A DNA stretch of 64,000 bases from Antitrichia curtipendula (GCA_951230915.1 OX579641.1:14920254-14984253), one strand, 5' to 3'; numbered from the stretch's first letter, positions 25,468 through 38,696 are shown. Notes: generated by a model not told the origin, from the sequence alone. Made by a program: numbers and translations.

Positions 25468-25750
25468 TAAGGTAAAACAGCCGGGGTGAACCGACCCCCC
25501 CCCCCCCCCCTCACTTGTCCACGATATCATCCCCCTGGGAACAAACGCTGGAATTTTTTTAATTTGCCACACGTGATTAATTTTGGAAATTCCGGATTCA
25601 TATTTGCAATTACAGGCCCCAAATTAGGTAGGCGAGGTGTAGAAAATGAATTGATCAAGTATAAAATAGGGGGATCCTTGCTTTTACATGTACCCTAGGA
25701 ATGATTTATGGAGGACAAGCAAGGGGGGCGATTCACCCTGCCCAGTAAAA
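25468..25750. mobile_element. Probable TA-MITE with AGGTAAAACAGCC end
   Basis: Left TAAGGTAAAACAGCCGGGG and following TGAACCGACCCCCC face right-side GGGGGGCGATTCACCCTGCCC (inverted). The outermost right bases are degraded, so the boundary is approximate. A C-run of 18 at 25494-25511 lies at the left end. Confidence 0.5.
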
Positions 25751-26228
25751 AAGAGCACCATTTCGAATCAAAATAAGGAGTTTGCCTTCATGCCATTGCT
25801 GATTCTTTTTATAAAAATTTCCACATAACGACAAGTGTGAGAAACAACAAGAACAATTGAATTTATTTATTTATTGACAAAATGTGGATTTGTTATGAAT
25901 TTTTCATTGAAGCAAATTGCTCAAAAGAGTGTCTAGAATATCCCAAACCCAAGAAGAAGTGTATCCATAATTAGTCACCCTACTCACCTAATAAAGCAAT
26001 TATAGTATTTCCTAATGTGGAAGGCCTAAAAAAAGCACTTTCTTGTATAATGAATTTAACATTGAAAAGTTGGAAGTTTCTAATGAGGTCACCAGTCACT
26101 CCATTATTGTCACCAAAGACATTGATTGTGGCCTAAATCTCATTTATTGAAGAAAAAAACAAAACTTGATTGGGAGTCATTCCGTAGGTGTCCATTATGG
26201 GTCATTTGACCTTAATGGTGTTATACCT

Positions 26229-26672
26229 TGTGGTAGAACTACCCATTCCCAACCAAGGAGCCATACCCCAACATGTAGGGTGCAACTATTTCCAACCAAA
26301 GTTGGACTATATTTACAACCCAAGCTTTAAATGTTTTGTTTTTTGTTTTTTTCTCATTTCAAGGTTGGAACTAATAAGGTCCTGACACATGTTCCAAAGT
26401 GTTATAAAGTGTGCGGGAAATATTGATCAAGAAAGTAGTCTCTAGATTGATCAGAATTGGAACACTCAAGACATTGGCTATGGGTTCCAAACACTTTTTG
26501 GCTTCCAAGGTTCATAGTAATTTCAATTTCGGGGAATAAAGTTACAAAAAATTTACAGTCCCAATATTTCTTATCTCTTTACACAAAAAAAAAATTCCAT
26601 TGCCTCACACTGCTCCTCATCTGTCCTAAAATCGCTTTAAGTGATTGATTGGGTATGGGTGCTCCTACCTTA
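26229..26672 (-). mobile_element. TA-MITE family 2 copy without nested insertion
   Basis: Left end GTGGTAGAACTACCCATTCCC and right end GGGTATGGGTGCTCCTACCT then TA at 26671-26672. In reverse complement it aligns along its length with 49256-49663 and the flanks of 20824-21370. It preserves the empty site of the family 1 MITE (in reverse: ttggaaatagttgcaccc). Confidence 0.75.
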
Positions 26673-27365
26673 GTACTTTGACAATCAGAACTTACCAAAT
26701 TTCGAATCTTACGAAAACCGAGGATTTCCCACGGTTCAATCTGTGGTGAGGGAAAATTGACCACATTCAAGCCGTGAATTCAACGTCTTCTTCGGCACGA
26801 TCGAGCAAGCTGCAGCGAGAGCTGCAAACCCTAGTTAGTTAGTAGCAAGCGTCTCAAGTTCCAACATTTGCATCCTGACTGCCTGAGTCGCAAGTTTTCA
26901 ATGGCCTTGCACATGGTCCACATTGGGCAGTTGAGCCAGATTGGGAGTCAACGAGGAAGTCAAGATGAGGCTTGCACAGAAATTTGGTACTGGGAATGGG
27001 CTCTTATTATGTCTTATTCTCTAAATATATTAAGTACAGACTGTCACGCTATTTGTCACGACCCTCTGTCACGAAGATGGTCACGTTTTCATCCCATTTT
27101 TTCTATCCCAATTTTTCATCCCTTTTTCATCGCCATGTGTCTGTTCGTGTGCGTGCGTAACTGCTTCCATCGCAGAGCTTAACCCTAAGGATATTGCAGA
27201 GCTTCGGTTGCTCGAGAACGCCCCTCGGAGTCATTTTTAATTTTATTCACCATGTTACATTGCCGTTGCATTGCAACGAGCTCCGTTCTCGTATTCTCTA
27301 AAAGAGCTTGCATCCATTGGGGGGTGGGATTGTGAATGTTTTGAAGAGCTTGTTATTGTGGGAGC
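26673..27365. other. GC-moderate stretch, no gene recognised
   Basis: Slightly GC-richer than its surroundings, with no open frame carrying a recognisable domain. It might be a decayed gene 5' end. Confidence 0.25.
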
Positions 27366-27525
27366 TAAGGTGAACTACCCCATTACGGACAAAATGGGAG
27401 TAAGTTCATTGTGGGTAAAATTGTAATGGTGGTGAACATTCAAGTTCTGAAATGTACGCCACCATCAAAATTTAGCCCACAATGGACTTGCTCCCATTTT
27501 GTCCGTAATGGGGTAGTTTACTTTA
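27366..27525. mobile_element. 160-bp TA foldback MITE
   Basis: TA then AGGTGAACTACCCCATTACGG; right arm CCGTAATGGGGTAGTTTACTT then TA 27524-27525. Arms of about 70 bp match with few differences around a loop of about 20 bp. Noncoding; it would form a strong hairpin in RNA. Confidence 0.85.
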
Positions 27526-27814
27526 CATGAAATGGATGTAGTGGAGTCAAGTACATTGAACAAGCAATATGAGTCTAATTCTTCAACGATGTGACAAGCT
27601 TGGTCAGTTAGTGCTTCTCATGACTTTTTTTTTTTGCAAGGTTTGTGCATGGATAATCGCTCCATGTGCTCGAAAACACCACCCCAAATTGATATTTTTC
27701 AAACTATTGGGATTTTTTTGGAATCAAATGATTTTCCCAAACTAGTATCAACGTTTTCCAAATACAAGGATGATATACTTATATTTGTGTATAGATGCAA
27801 CAAGGAATATGGAA

Positions 27815-27895
27815 TATGGAGTTGTATGTGTCCATATTTCCATATCCGTAAATCCATACATATATTCATATATCCATATTTATATAGCCATTGTG
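27815..27895 (+). repeat. Degenerate (TCCATAT)n repeat
   Basis: Repeated 'ccatatttccatatccgtaaatccatacatat' style sequence. A similar tract is at 31205-31385. Confidence 0.6.
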
Positions 27896-27916
27896 GATTC
27901 CCAAATGATATTTTTT

Positions 27917-28256
27917 TTAATCCCTAAAGGACTGTCTGTCCTCTCGGGGGACAATTTGGGTTCAAGCAAGTTCTATAACCTCAATTTTTAGTTAATTTTT
28001 TTTGAAGATGTGCAGTTGTGCAAGAGCTTTGTGGATATACAATTTTATTTCAGTCGGTGCCCAGAAGCAAAAGTTATGGTATAATAAGCAAAATCGGAGT
28101 TTGGCGGGCAACACAAAAAAAATCACAAAAAGTCAAAATAATTATAAAAAAAAAATCCCCCCTGAAAGATTGTATTTTTGTCTACATGTTAAGCTTTTAT
28201 TCATTATGTTTGGACTATTGATGAGAAAGTTATGGACAATCTTAGTTGTTCGGGCA
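27917..28256 (+). mobile_element. TTAA-flanked transposon, subfamily B, truncated
   Basis: TTAA 27917-27920, then TCCCTAAAGGACTGTC, with the subterminal palindrome GTCCTCTCGGGGGAC. It follows the element at 48164 through 'ttttattcattatgtttgga', 'gagaaagttatggacaatctt' and then stops near 28256; the right half and its TTAA are missing. Confidence 0.7.
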
Positions 28257-29292
28257 AGAAAAAGAAAATTTGCAAAAACGAAGACGTTGTAGTATATATA
28301 TCAAAAACTCTCATATTTCTCAATCTCTTAAAAAATACGTGAGTTGACAAATAGCTTTCTCTAAAGTACCTAGCTAGCAAATCTACTTGGTAATAGGGCA
28401 TGTTTACCTTACATCATAAAAATTAAAAATCTGCCTGCGAATAGTGTCCACTCAAACTCCCCTCCAACCAACCGGCTGTGTCGCTTTTTTTTACGTTGTG
28501 TCTTTGCATGCCTTACATCTCAAGCTCTCCCTCGCATCTTTTTTGGTTTTGTACAAAAAGCATATATATATGCCAACAGAAAATATGGTACGTTAAAATG
28601 GCATTGGAGTTCCCACCCCCTTCTGCTACCATCATGACTTTCCGACTAGATTTTTTTTGTGCACGGATGGGGTCGGCATCTCCTATTACTACACCCCCAC
28701 CCCCCGCCCTGAATTTCAATCGTACAAGTGTGAATGGGGCCCCCCCTTACGATGAATGAACCCCTCTTTCCTGAACAAATGTGGGGTGGTCAATGGGAGA
28801 TTCTCGGCCCCAGCAGGGGTGGCCAAATCAGGAATGGAAAAAAGGAAATTTTCTCTTAAGTTGTGCTGTGCAGTTGTGGTGTCGTCGTCCCAGTGGTCTA
28901 CCCACCCAAGACTCCTCCCCCCCAAACAAAAAAAGTGGGTCAAAAGCGTAGGAAGACATGTGTAGGAAGTATATATTAGTGTGGAAAAAGTGGGTCAAAA
29001 GGTCGGTCTTCAACGAAGAAGAATGGCGAGGGAGGGGTTGGGTTTCTCCAAATGATACGGGCAAGTCCACGCAGCAGCGGACCCTGCATTGGCTCACCCC
29101 CTTCTTCTTCTTTTTCTTCTTCTTCCCAGTAATTTGTTAGCATTTGGAGGAGCCTTGCTGGAGACTTAATAAGGAATTGCCGTGGGCAATAGAGTTGACA
29201 AAAAAAAAAAAGACTTCAGGTTGACCCCAAATTGACTACAGTCGATGGCCACGGTATGGACTGTCTACTTTGGACATCGATTTCCCCCAAGC
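28257..29292. other. Low-copy spacer, partly GC-rich, no gene recognised
   Basis: 28440-29160 contains C-runs and a short repeated phrase (aaaaagtgggtcaaaa at 28930 and 28985). No supported coding region. Confidence 0.35.
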
Positions 29293-30089
29293 TTAACCCT
29301 CGAAGGATGCGGGCCCCCCATGATCAAGGTAGACACCCAAATGCTCTGATTTACTGTGGACCAATAGGTGCATTTGTTTGTTTGTTTCGATCGAGTGAAC
29401 AATAAGCGGTAGTTGTACCTTCCTTGAAAACAAAATTTTCTACGAAGAATGAGAAGTTGTGAAGCAAAAAAGAAGGGCCAATGAGGAGCCACAAACCAAG
29501 AAGAAGGTGGGACACTCCTTTTGGTGTTGTTGTTAAAATGAAAATGGAAACTGGAGGGAAGTTTTTCACTGGTGGGAGACGATCAATGCAGTAATTTCTC
29601 AACATACTTTGACACAATCTGTAATTTGGAACGTTGATGCCAACGCAAGTAGCGGACCCACAATGTCTAAGCATCGATGTTCATGTTGATGCCAACATAG
29701 GTGACAAAATAGTGGGGCCCGGACAATCTCCAGTGAACAAGTGGCGGATCGACTCTACTCACCTAGCTTGCTTTCCTTTAGCAAAGGTTTTGGTTTGTTT
29801 CTTGGTTGACAGTTCTTCCTATCTAGTGTGACTAGGATAAAAGCAACATGTAATTGAGATGAAAATTTCTATAAAAAAATGTTCTTCATGCCCATTATTT
29901 ACATGCAAAGAAAAAGAATGGACATTCTAAATTTTTAGAGAATGGGACCTCCGCAAGCCATGGAGAGCCAATGAAAGAGGGCCACAAATCCATTCTATGA
30001 AGATTGAGAATGGGGTGAAGAAGGTGTAACTACCCCTAATGAAGTCATCTATTGAACATTTTGGGTCCTCAACGTCTTTCAAGGGTTAA
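29293..30089. mobile_element. Candidate second TTAA family (TTAACCCTYGAAGG ends)
   Basis: TTAA 29293-29296 opens TTAACCCTCGAAGGATG; the right end CGTCTTTCAAGGGTTAA closes at 30089. About 14 of the first 17 positions match in inverted orientation. A third such tip, TTAACCCTTGAAGGATGCC, lies at 49229. Without a second full-length copy this stays a candidate. Confidence 0.4.
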
Positions 30090-31834
30090 CCTCTAAAAGG
30101 TCTAGGTGTTCAAATTTTAAATAACGGATGAACGTAAACACATCTAAAGCATTGACAAAAATGCATTTTTCATCCATTGATATAAAAAAAATCTGATTGT
30201 TGATCCTTTAACATTTCTATAATACAAATTTTGAAAGCTTTTGCTTTGTAAATATTCAATAGGTATTGGTAGAATTGACTTCAAAAAATAATTTTTCAAT
30301 TTAGAAAATGACCCTTCACAAACCAACTTAAATGAACAAGAAGAGCACCAAAGTTCTTTGTCAAGGGAGCATAAGCGTCTTCTAAAGGGGACCATAAAAA
30401 TAAAAAATAAAAAATATTCAAAAATCACTACAATTAGAATTAAACATTTTGAATTTAAAGGAAAAAATTACAAATAGGGGATGTGTATGGTTAGGATTGG
30501 AGTAGTATTTGTCTTTTGAATGCATAGTGAGGCATAAATCATAGGTGATTTTAACCCAATTTAAATATATTTTTTAAATTCCCAACCCCAACCAAACCCC
30601 TAATATACAAGTAAGTGATATTATATTGCTCCCACCTTTTGCAGATGAAATTGACATGCTTACATTTTGCAACTATACTTTAGCATGTAGGAATTAAATA
30701 CTCTTTTGTTAATGTTTGTGTTTTTCATTTTGAGATACTGAGGTGAATAGCCCATGACCATGGGTTATTGGAAGCAATTGCAGAAACTTAATAAAATTTG
30801 CACACAATGTAACATATCCTTAGTAACATTAGAATACTAATATCCAGAAGACGTTTGCATCTTCTGGGTACATAGTTGAGACATTGTCAATTTAAAAAAA
30901 TAAACAAATAAATTTAAAAAATAATAAAAAATAATAAAAGTATATGTATGTATATATCTTTTTCTTTTTCTTTTTTTTCAAAAAGGGTATACATGACATT
31001 ATCCCATTGGTTGTTAAGCTTTTACAAAAAATTTAAAAGGGATTTACAAGTAATTTTCCTATTGGTTGTAAATTTTTTTAGCAAACCCCTTGAAAAAAAT
31101 GAATTCATGAATTCAACATGTGAAACCTACTCCAACTGCCCATATTTCTATTCCTGAGGAACATGTGGAACTTACAAACCATATTGGATAAATCTGTATT
31201 TTTGTCTTGTAAATACATATGTAATCCATATCCATATTTTGTAGTTGTATTCTATGAGCGTATCCATATCCGTATCTGTATCCTATATTTCATAGTCTAA
31301 AACCATATCTATATCCTTGTGAATATGTATGTATTCCATAATTGCATTTGTATTCATATATTGTATTTGTGTTTTGTATCCAAATTTGGACGGCCAAAAT
31401 CGTCTATTCCATAGGCATCAATGGCTTTGATTTTTTTCAGAAGATTGATGACATTTAAGTGGGGAGGGGCGGGGAATTTTTCTTGAGCTCATATCAACAA
31501 CTTTTGATTTTTCCAAGGGAGAGGGGGGAGGAATTGAAACACAAACATCGTATTCACATCTTTTGGGTACATAGTAACATTAGGACTAGATTTTTATTTC
31601 ACTTGTTAGCACAATCAAGTTAAGAAAAAAATGATCAAAACTATCTAACAACAAAAAGGACCATAAAAAATCATGAATAAAAATCCATTGCTCTAATAAG
31701 TAGTATTAGAAAATTAGAAAACACTAAGGCACCTAAAAATGAAGGAAAGACAAATAATACCCTTCAAATGCACCTAATATGACAATTTCACATGGAGCTC
31801 TACTATTGATTGAAAAAAATAGATTTGCTCACAC
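30090..31834. other. AT-rich spacer with degenerate TCCATAT tract
   Basis: Holds a TCCATAT/GTATCC-type degenerate tract (31205-31385). No gene recognised. The first 16 bases after 30089 again resemble the subfamily A tip (CCTCTAAAAGGTC), perhaps a remnant. Confidence 0.4.
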
Positions 31835-32741
31835 TTAACCCCTAAAGGACCAAAGTGTTTTCTTTTGGCAACATTGCGATTTTGGACAGCTCACTATGAA
31901 TGAAAATTTATTTTATTTAAAAAAAATTTAACACAACATTTTTCCAGGGAGTTAGCTTTAAGGCCCAACAATTTCATAACTTATGACTGCATGGTCAAAA
32001 AGTTAAATTGCATGATATGTAGTTTTCATTGCTCGACAGGCAGCCCAAGCAGCAAAAAAAAATTCTTTAAAAAATACTTTCTTGAAAAATAAAAATTTGA
32101 AATTGATTTTGTAGATTTCTATATACATGGAGCTTTAGTTGAAGGTAGTTTACAAGTAGTTATAAAATCTCTATCCTAAAATAAACTTTGACGTCCTTTA
32201 TTTTACTGAATTTTTTATATTTTTGAAAAAAATTAAAAAATAAGGTTTAGATTGTGTTTTACTACATTACGACCATTGGGATGGGCATTTTTCAATTCTA
32301 TAAATAAATGGTTTACAATTTAGTATTTTGAATCATTCTCTACTTCTTTCTACTTACTATTTTTTTTCTATATGTTGTACAATTCCAAATGATATATAAG
32401 TTTTCAAGCATGTAGCCAACTTGAATTGGAAAATGAATCCAAAGAGTTACAACCATTTTGGAATTTTTTTCATAAAGATTTGACCTTGTAAAATGCAGCT
32501 GCCCGATTTTTCGCAGGGACAAAAAAACGATTTTTGTCACTTCCAATGCTAATATCTTGCAATCTATACTGTGAAATTTTCTGAATTTTTTTTCACATCT
32601 TCTCAAACCAGCGTACTACAAGATCCTACGGTTACATCTTTTTTCAAAAATGTTTTTTTTTATAAAATTTGGTACTTGTATCGGAATTGGTAGTTTTGGA
32701 GTGGTTTGGTGAAAACATAGTCAAAAACATTTAGGGGTTAG
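31835..32741 (+). mobile_element. TTAA-flanked transposon, subfamily A (copy 3)
   Basis: TTAA 31835-31838, CCCCTAAAGGACCAAAG at the left; CATTTAGGGG then TTAG at the right, one substitution from TTAA. The interior matches other subfamily A copies (ctgcccgatttttcgcaggga; aactttga-gtccttta). No transposase. Confidence 0.85.
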
Positions 32742-33668
32742 TTAGGAACAAGTTCCAAAGGTAGCCATTTTAGGTGAATCTATGAGGCAAGAATGGGTTC
32801 ACATGAAAAATCCACATCAATATGAATAAAAAATCTTTATTCTCGAGGAAAACAAATTCTTTTCTTTTGCATTCTTCCTCATCCTTACTTTTGCAAACAC
32901 CAGTGAGCTCAATTTCTCAAGGAATTCCCTATATCCTACATGCTAAAATGCTCAAATTATCTGTTTATGGTATTCTTATCTTACCTTCGGTGTTCCTACC
33001 TCACATCACACAATCAATCAAAATTCATTCATTATATGCGTGATTGTATAAGGTAGGTGTCTCTAAAAGCAACATGGCTCTAAAAGCGACCTCTAACACA
33101 GAGGTACATTTTCCTTTCTTCAATGTACCAACATTGTACATTTCAGGAGGGGGGTGCTTTTAGAAACCTTTAAATTTCAACTTCAAAAATTTGTAACTAA
33201 TTCCACAAAGGTTCAAAAAATATGAAACAACTTGGGTTAGATGCCAGTTTCATTTTTCTTCCTAGTAAAATTTACTTAAAATTGTTTCAAGGAGATTAGC
33301 TTCCCTGAAAATGCAATCAGCTCATAAAGGGTTGCTCCTACCTTACTTACCTGATTGTGCAAAGCAAACCATATTTGTATACATTCGAGAGACATCAGCA
33401 TTCTTGCTTTTTCATGTGAGGAATACAACAATACATCTCATTCAAATATTGCACAAATAAATCATATGACTGTTTCCACAAATTCAGCCCCTTTTGGGCT
33501 GCATATTTCAAGCAACAATTTACTGGCAATCAATTGGAATCCCTCTTGATTGTTCTCTAGTGCTTTGAAATGCAAACCTCCCCATTCCCCCTTTCCAATT
33601 TTGCAACAAAAATTATCGCAATATTTTGACTCTTTCAAGAAAAACAAAACCAACAAAAATAAAGATAA
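32742..33668. other. AT-rich spacer, no gene recognised
   Basis: No domain, RNA gene or transposon ends recognised before the ATT microsatellite. Confidence 0.4.
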
Positions 33669-33669
33669 C

Positions 33670-33746
<77 letters not shown>
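33669..33746 (+). repeat. (AAT)n/(ATT)n microsatellite
   Basis: A run of AAT units switching to about 18 ATT units, which makes a self-complementary tract. Confidence 0.97.
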
Positions 33747-33747
<1 letters not shown>

Positions 33748-33824
33748 TTATTTTTCTTGCTTCCAAGTCACAAGGAGACAACCGTCCTTGAAAACCTCTT
33801 AAGAGTAGAACCTGTCTACTCAAC

Positions 33825-34371
33825 TAAGGTAAACCAGCCTATGACAGGCAGATTGCCTGGTTTACCTTGTTGACATATTTGAAATTTTGAATTTTTTTTT
33901 CCATATAAAGGCAAACATGAAAAATTGGTAGAACAATTGAAATTTTATTTTTTTGACAAATTATGAATTTGTTACAGATTTTTGAAGTGAATTGGCCAGA
34001 TGGCTCAAAACAGTCTGTAGACTATCCCACAACCATCAAAAACTATACCCATGGTGGTCATCAAACCACCCAATGCAGTTACAATATTTCCTAACATGGT
34101 TGAAATATTTTCTAACATGGACATGACATAAAGGAATAAAAAAAGTTAGTTCATGTAATGAATTACACTAGAAAGGGACGAGTTCCTAAAACAGTCTCTA
34201 ACATCTCCATCACCATCATACAAAACATTGATTTCAGCCATCCACCGACCTAATAAAGTTTTGCTTACATTAATTGGAAAAAACCTGGCACAGATTGATG
34301 GAAAACTGTAATGGGTCATCTTATAGATGTCTGTATTAGGCACTTGGCCTGTCATAGGCTGGTTTACCTTA
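33825..34371 (-). mobile_element. TA-MITE family 1 (AGGTAAACCAGCC ends), second copy
   Basis: 547 bp with TA at 33825-33826 and 34370-34371 and 20-bp-class inverted ends. Roughly nine differences from 20824-21370 in reverse complement. Its left end carries a compound palindrome (GGTAAACC...GGCAGATTGCC...GGTTTACC). Confidence 0.92.
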
Positions 34372-34826
34372 AGTATGCATCATATTATTTCGCAATATTT
34401 CTGTTGGAGCATTTCCTGGGGGCAATTAGAAGGAAAAAATTTCGACGTAAATATTTTTATTGATTTTATAATATTTAGACTTGGATGAAACTTCTCAGTT
34501 TGCCTGGTGCCTGAAAATTCGTGCAACATGCCGTGATTTGTTGGGTAACAAAAAAAAATTTACAAGTTGATACGTGGTTAACTTGTTAGCCAAGTATTAA
34601 GTAAACCTTGCCCAATTGTCCTACAGAATTGTCAACAGGGTTGACACCCTAAACCCAGTTTTCAATGACTGGGATGTCCCCCCCTCCATACAAGTGTTTC
34701 ATTCTCATTCATTAAATGAAATATTGGAGATATTTTTTTTAAATATTATAATAATAATAACACCCCTTACCATATGAAAATCGCATAAACAGTGGTTGAC
34801 CTAACATAGTATGCTCTTAAAGTGCT

Positions 34827-35077
34827 ACTGACCTTAAACCGCCATCTACACCCTTTGTACATCTCCAGAATCAATTCTGTACCTATGTGGAAGAAACGCT
34901 TTCAAAACCAAACTTTGTTCCTTAATAACTTTTGCATACAGTATCCAAATGTCCCATTCTTTGGTGCGTTGGAACCTCCTTTCACTTGCCAACAAGAGCA
35001 TATGAAAATTTGACCAATTTAATAATAGTAACTAGGCTCAGTAACAAAAAGTGGCGATTTTGGGGGTACCCACCTTC
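34827..35077 (-). mobile_element. TA-MITE family 3 copy
   Basis: Right tip GGGGGTACCCACCTT; core in reverse (gtacatctccagaatcaa, tttgcatacagtatccaaatg, cgttggaacctcctttcact, aatttgaccaatttaataatagt). The left tip is degraded. It preserves the uninterrupted TTAA site that hosts the transposon in the 19.2 kb relative. Confidence 0.75.
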
Positions 35078-35369
35078 ACCCTAAATCCAGGACGTAGTTG
35101 AAAACAGTCATTTTTCAAACTGTGGAACTAGAATCAAAATGAAAGAACTGTAGAAGAGTATAATTTTTTTCTCCAACTAATGTCAATGGCACCCAAGTTT
35201 CTTGCGCACGAAAAGCTTCAACAATTTCTATGGTCCATGGCTTTGGCTCTGATTTTCCTTTCCGTTTTCTATGACTTTACGTTTTTTTATTGTTCAATCT
35301 TATTTTGAACTGATTAAAAACACCCCCCCTTCCCCTTGCCGAGAAGGACATTAAATTTCAATTTGGTAT

Positions 35370-35662
35370 TTGGAAATGCGGGTACACTCAAAATGCTCCA
35401 CTAGGATCCCCAAAACTGCCATCATCACTCTGGGTACATCTCCCAAAAAAAAAAAAAAACTAAATGGAAGAAACCACAATTTCACCTGAGAAAAACAAAA
35501 AAAATTACTTTTGACCCTCCATAAGTTTTGCATACGGTATCCAAATGCCGGGCTCTTTGGTGCGTTGGAACCTCCATTCACTTGCCGACAAGAAAAATCC
35601 ATGGAAAATTTTGACCACTCTAAAATAAAAAGTGGTTGTTTTGTGGTGGTGGGGTGCGACAC
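35370..35662 (-). mobile_element. TA-MITE family 3 copy, diverged
   Basis: Core in reverse orientation: 'tttgcatacggtatccaaatg', 'ggtgcgttggaacctcc', 'cacttgccgacaag'. Both tips are degraded, so the boundaries are approximate. Confidence 0.65.
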
Positions 35663-36052
35663 GTCTGAGTGGCAGTATGGCACACAAAGATATTGAAGTA
35701 GGTGAGCGGTTGTGGATATGTTTATTAGTCCCATTTTTTTCTCTGCGACCAGCTAGTGCATAGGCTTTGAGCTTTGAAAAAGGACTAGTAAAGAGGGGTA
35801 CAGTCAAGACACTATCATGAGATTTTAATGATTTTCGTATCTTGTCAACCTCCATGTCCAAGAAGAAGAAGGAAAAAAAATGTACTCCAAGGAGTAATAA
35901 TCATATGTTTTTGTTTATTTATTTATTTGTTGAGTCGAATGAAATGGGATTCCATTGCCAAAAAGAAAGGAGAACAAACACCAGCCACAAGCGACCTGGA
36001 GAGGACCATGACAAACACAAGAACCAGGGATGATCATGTGTTTCATATTTGT

Positions 36053-36117
36053 GCAAATTCATTTGGAATGTACCGTAATGATTTCACAACATTCCAAATG
36101 AATTTGTACAAATGTAG
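36053..36117. repeat. Short hairpin, 24-bp arms
   Basis: TTTGTGCAAATTCATTTGG and its continuation AATGT pair with ACATTCCAAATGAATTTG and TACAAA, with one mismatch, around a loop of about 17 bases. It lies directly upstream of the duplicated unit. Confidence 0.75.
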
Positions 36118-38060
36118 AGTTTGATCAATTATATATGAATAAGGCAGGATGAGCTATGAGCCACGATTGTGTGCACATATAAGGTAATTATACCTAAAAT
36201 TGACCAAATAAGTAAATTCAGCATGGTTTCCATTATTATATTGACCCCCCCTGTGGGGGTCTTGAGTTGTTGGTAGTCAAAATGAGATTTTAGATTCTCT
36301 TAGAACGCATTTTTTGGACATTGTATGAATAAACTATGTTCAATAAACTTTCAAAGTGCTAAAAAATAGGTGTTTTTCAAAATCGACACTAGACTCATGA
36401 TTAATGGGAGTGTAGTTTAGGCAAGAATATGTAGGGTTGATTTTAGAAAGGGGTTAGAATTAGGAGTAGTTGCCTTAGGCAATTTGCACTTGTGCTTAGG
36501 TAAGTCCAACTATAGAATTTGAACAATTATAGTATGCAAAAGTTATAGAGCTCAAAGTTCAATTAATGATGTTTTCAATTTTTGCCCTAATTTCAATGTC
36601 CTTGGGTTGTCTAAGTTGTTAACTACCTCTCGTCTAAGGGAAAGAATTTGATTGGCTTTGACAAAAGAAAAGTTACATGTAAGTAGGACCTTACTCCAAA
36701 AGCAAGTCATTGGATAGGTCTAGGCTATAAAGTCACTTCTTGTAACCTAGAGCCCTATTTGTTATGTATGTAGTAGATTACTCATAGCACCTCTTGGGAA
36801 GTCACTTGGTTTAGGGTTTGTACTAGCACTAGGTCCAGATGGAAGGCTGGCCTAATTTGCTTTTAATCTTGTCCTCAATCTAGCCCTAATTCATCACTCT
36901 GGTCTTAGATAATGTAAAGTGTTGAGGCTGGATTCTAAGGCCAAATTTTCAATTAATGTGCTCTTGGATTTTCTTAATACTCATTAAAAACAAATGTATG
37001 GCACGCATCTTTTCCTTTCTCTTCCTATTTTTCCTATTTCAAAAACAAAAGAAAGGAAATTTAAAAAATATAATAAAAACTAATTTTTTTTTCTATTTCA
37101 AAAATCAAAGAATTTATAAAAAAAAAATTGAACCTTTTCCTTTCTCTTCCTATTTTTTCTATTTGGCAAAAAAAGAGGGAGTTCTTTCACTTTTTTGGAA
37201 CCTTTTCCTTTTTTTTTTGACATTGAAAGTAGAGTTGACATTGAAACTAGAGTTGTAGCCCCATAATAGTTGTCATTTATTTTTATGAGAATTTCAAGAA
37301 TTTCAAGTAATAAATAATTTTGGTCTTGTCACTATTGTATTGGGATTTGAAAACAATTAAATGACTAAATACACCATTCAAAATAAATAAATAAATAAAT
37401 AAAAATTTATCTCTTTTATAAATCTATATTTTCAGTTTTATTTTATTTTCAAAGTATGAAATATTGTACAATAACTTGAATGAATTCCATGATAAATATA
37501 AATAAGGTTTTACTATACATGTTATTTCTTGTACTATAATCTTTCCTTATTATATTCTTTTTTCAAATATGTGCCACGAGAATTGATAAAAATACACATC
37601 ATCTCACAAATGTCAGAGTCTATGGCATAACTTCAACAATGAATTTCTTTTACAAATTTGTGTCTGTAGAAAAAATTTAATTATTAAGCGTATCAAAAGT
37701 TTGTCCAATGGATGACAAAGAATACTTCTATACAAGACAAAAGTGCAAATGTTCATCTTTAGAATTTTGTTTTGAAAAAGGAAGTCTTGCACAGTAGTCA
37801 TTTGACCTACAATGACTGCCCTTGGTGTGTGCTTTTAAGCAAATGATTCACCTAGTACCCCCAAAGGATGATTTCCACGGTGACCGTCCCGGCGTTCCAG
37901 GGTGAAATTTGCAATTTTGAGTGGAACTTTCAAAGACAGATCACATTTTGGAACTGGAAAGTCCACTCCAGCCAAGTCTCAAAAGCAATGGTAAGTTACT
38001 CTTGAATGACTTTTGCTGCCAAGCTTGTGAAAGTTGCTCCAAACCCGGTACGGTATGTAC

Positions 38061-38343
38061 TAAGGTGGGTACCCGAAAACTACCACTTTATGCAATTGCG
38101 TATAGTTTGCTAAAATTATTATACGGATTCGATTTTCATACTTTTTTTTGGTTGAAACATGAAAGGCAAGATTCCAACGCACCAAAAAAACACGACATTT
38201 GGATACCATATGCAAAATTTAAGGACGGTCGATGGATGTTGTAAAATTGTTTCTTCAGCATACGAACATATTGATTTTGGAGATGTACATAGGACAATGA
38301 TGGTGGTTTTAGGCAGGGTATGATTTGGGGTGTACCCACCTTA
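38061..38343 (+). mobile_element. TA-MITE family 3 (best-preserved tips)
   Basis: TAAGGTGGGTACCCGAAAA at the left, GGGGTGTACCCACCTTA at the right, TA on each side. 283 bp, noncoding, present at the matching place in the second duplicate (44900). Confidence 0.88.
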
Positions 38344-38696
38344 ATCCTAATGCAATGGACCAATATATGATCTCCCACCACCAAAAGAAACATTTATAGT
38401 CTCATGCAACACCACATTCAAGCAATGTTGGGGATTTTTTTTGAGTTCTACCAATTATCTTCCTTTACAATTCTCATATTGAACTAGTTTTTCAAGTATT
38501 GTGGTCAATTTTTTTTATTCTCTATATTTTTATTCTAAAATAAAAAAGTTATATAATTTTTTCACCAATTTTTTTTTGATGTTTTCAAATTGTAATTGAT
38601 TTTTTTTCTCCAATTCCATTGGCTAACAACAAATTAACCAAAGATTCTCCCCAAACATTGAGTACATTACGTTCACAAAGGCATCAGGCTCTCAAA

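Noticed and set aside
20813..34355. Identical 69-residue frames (MTGQVPNTDIYK...) at 20813-21049 and 34146-34355
   Set aside because: Both are inside the two recent family 1 MITE copies; similarity comes from recent copying, and there is no evidence of selection or expression.
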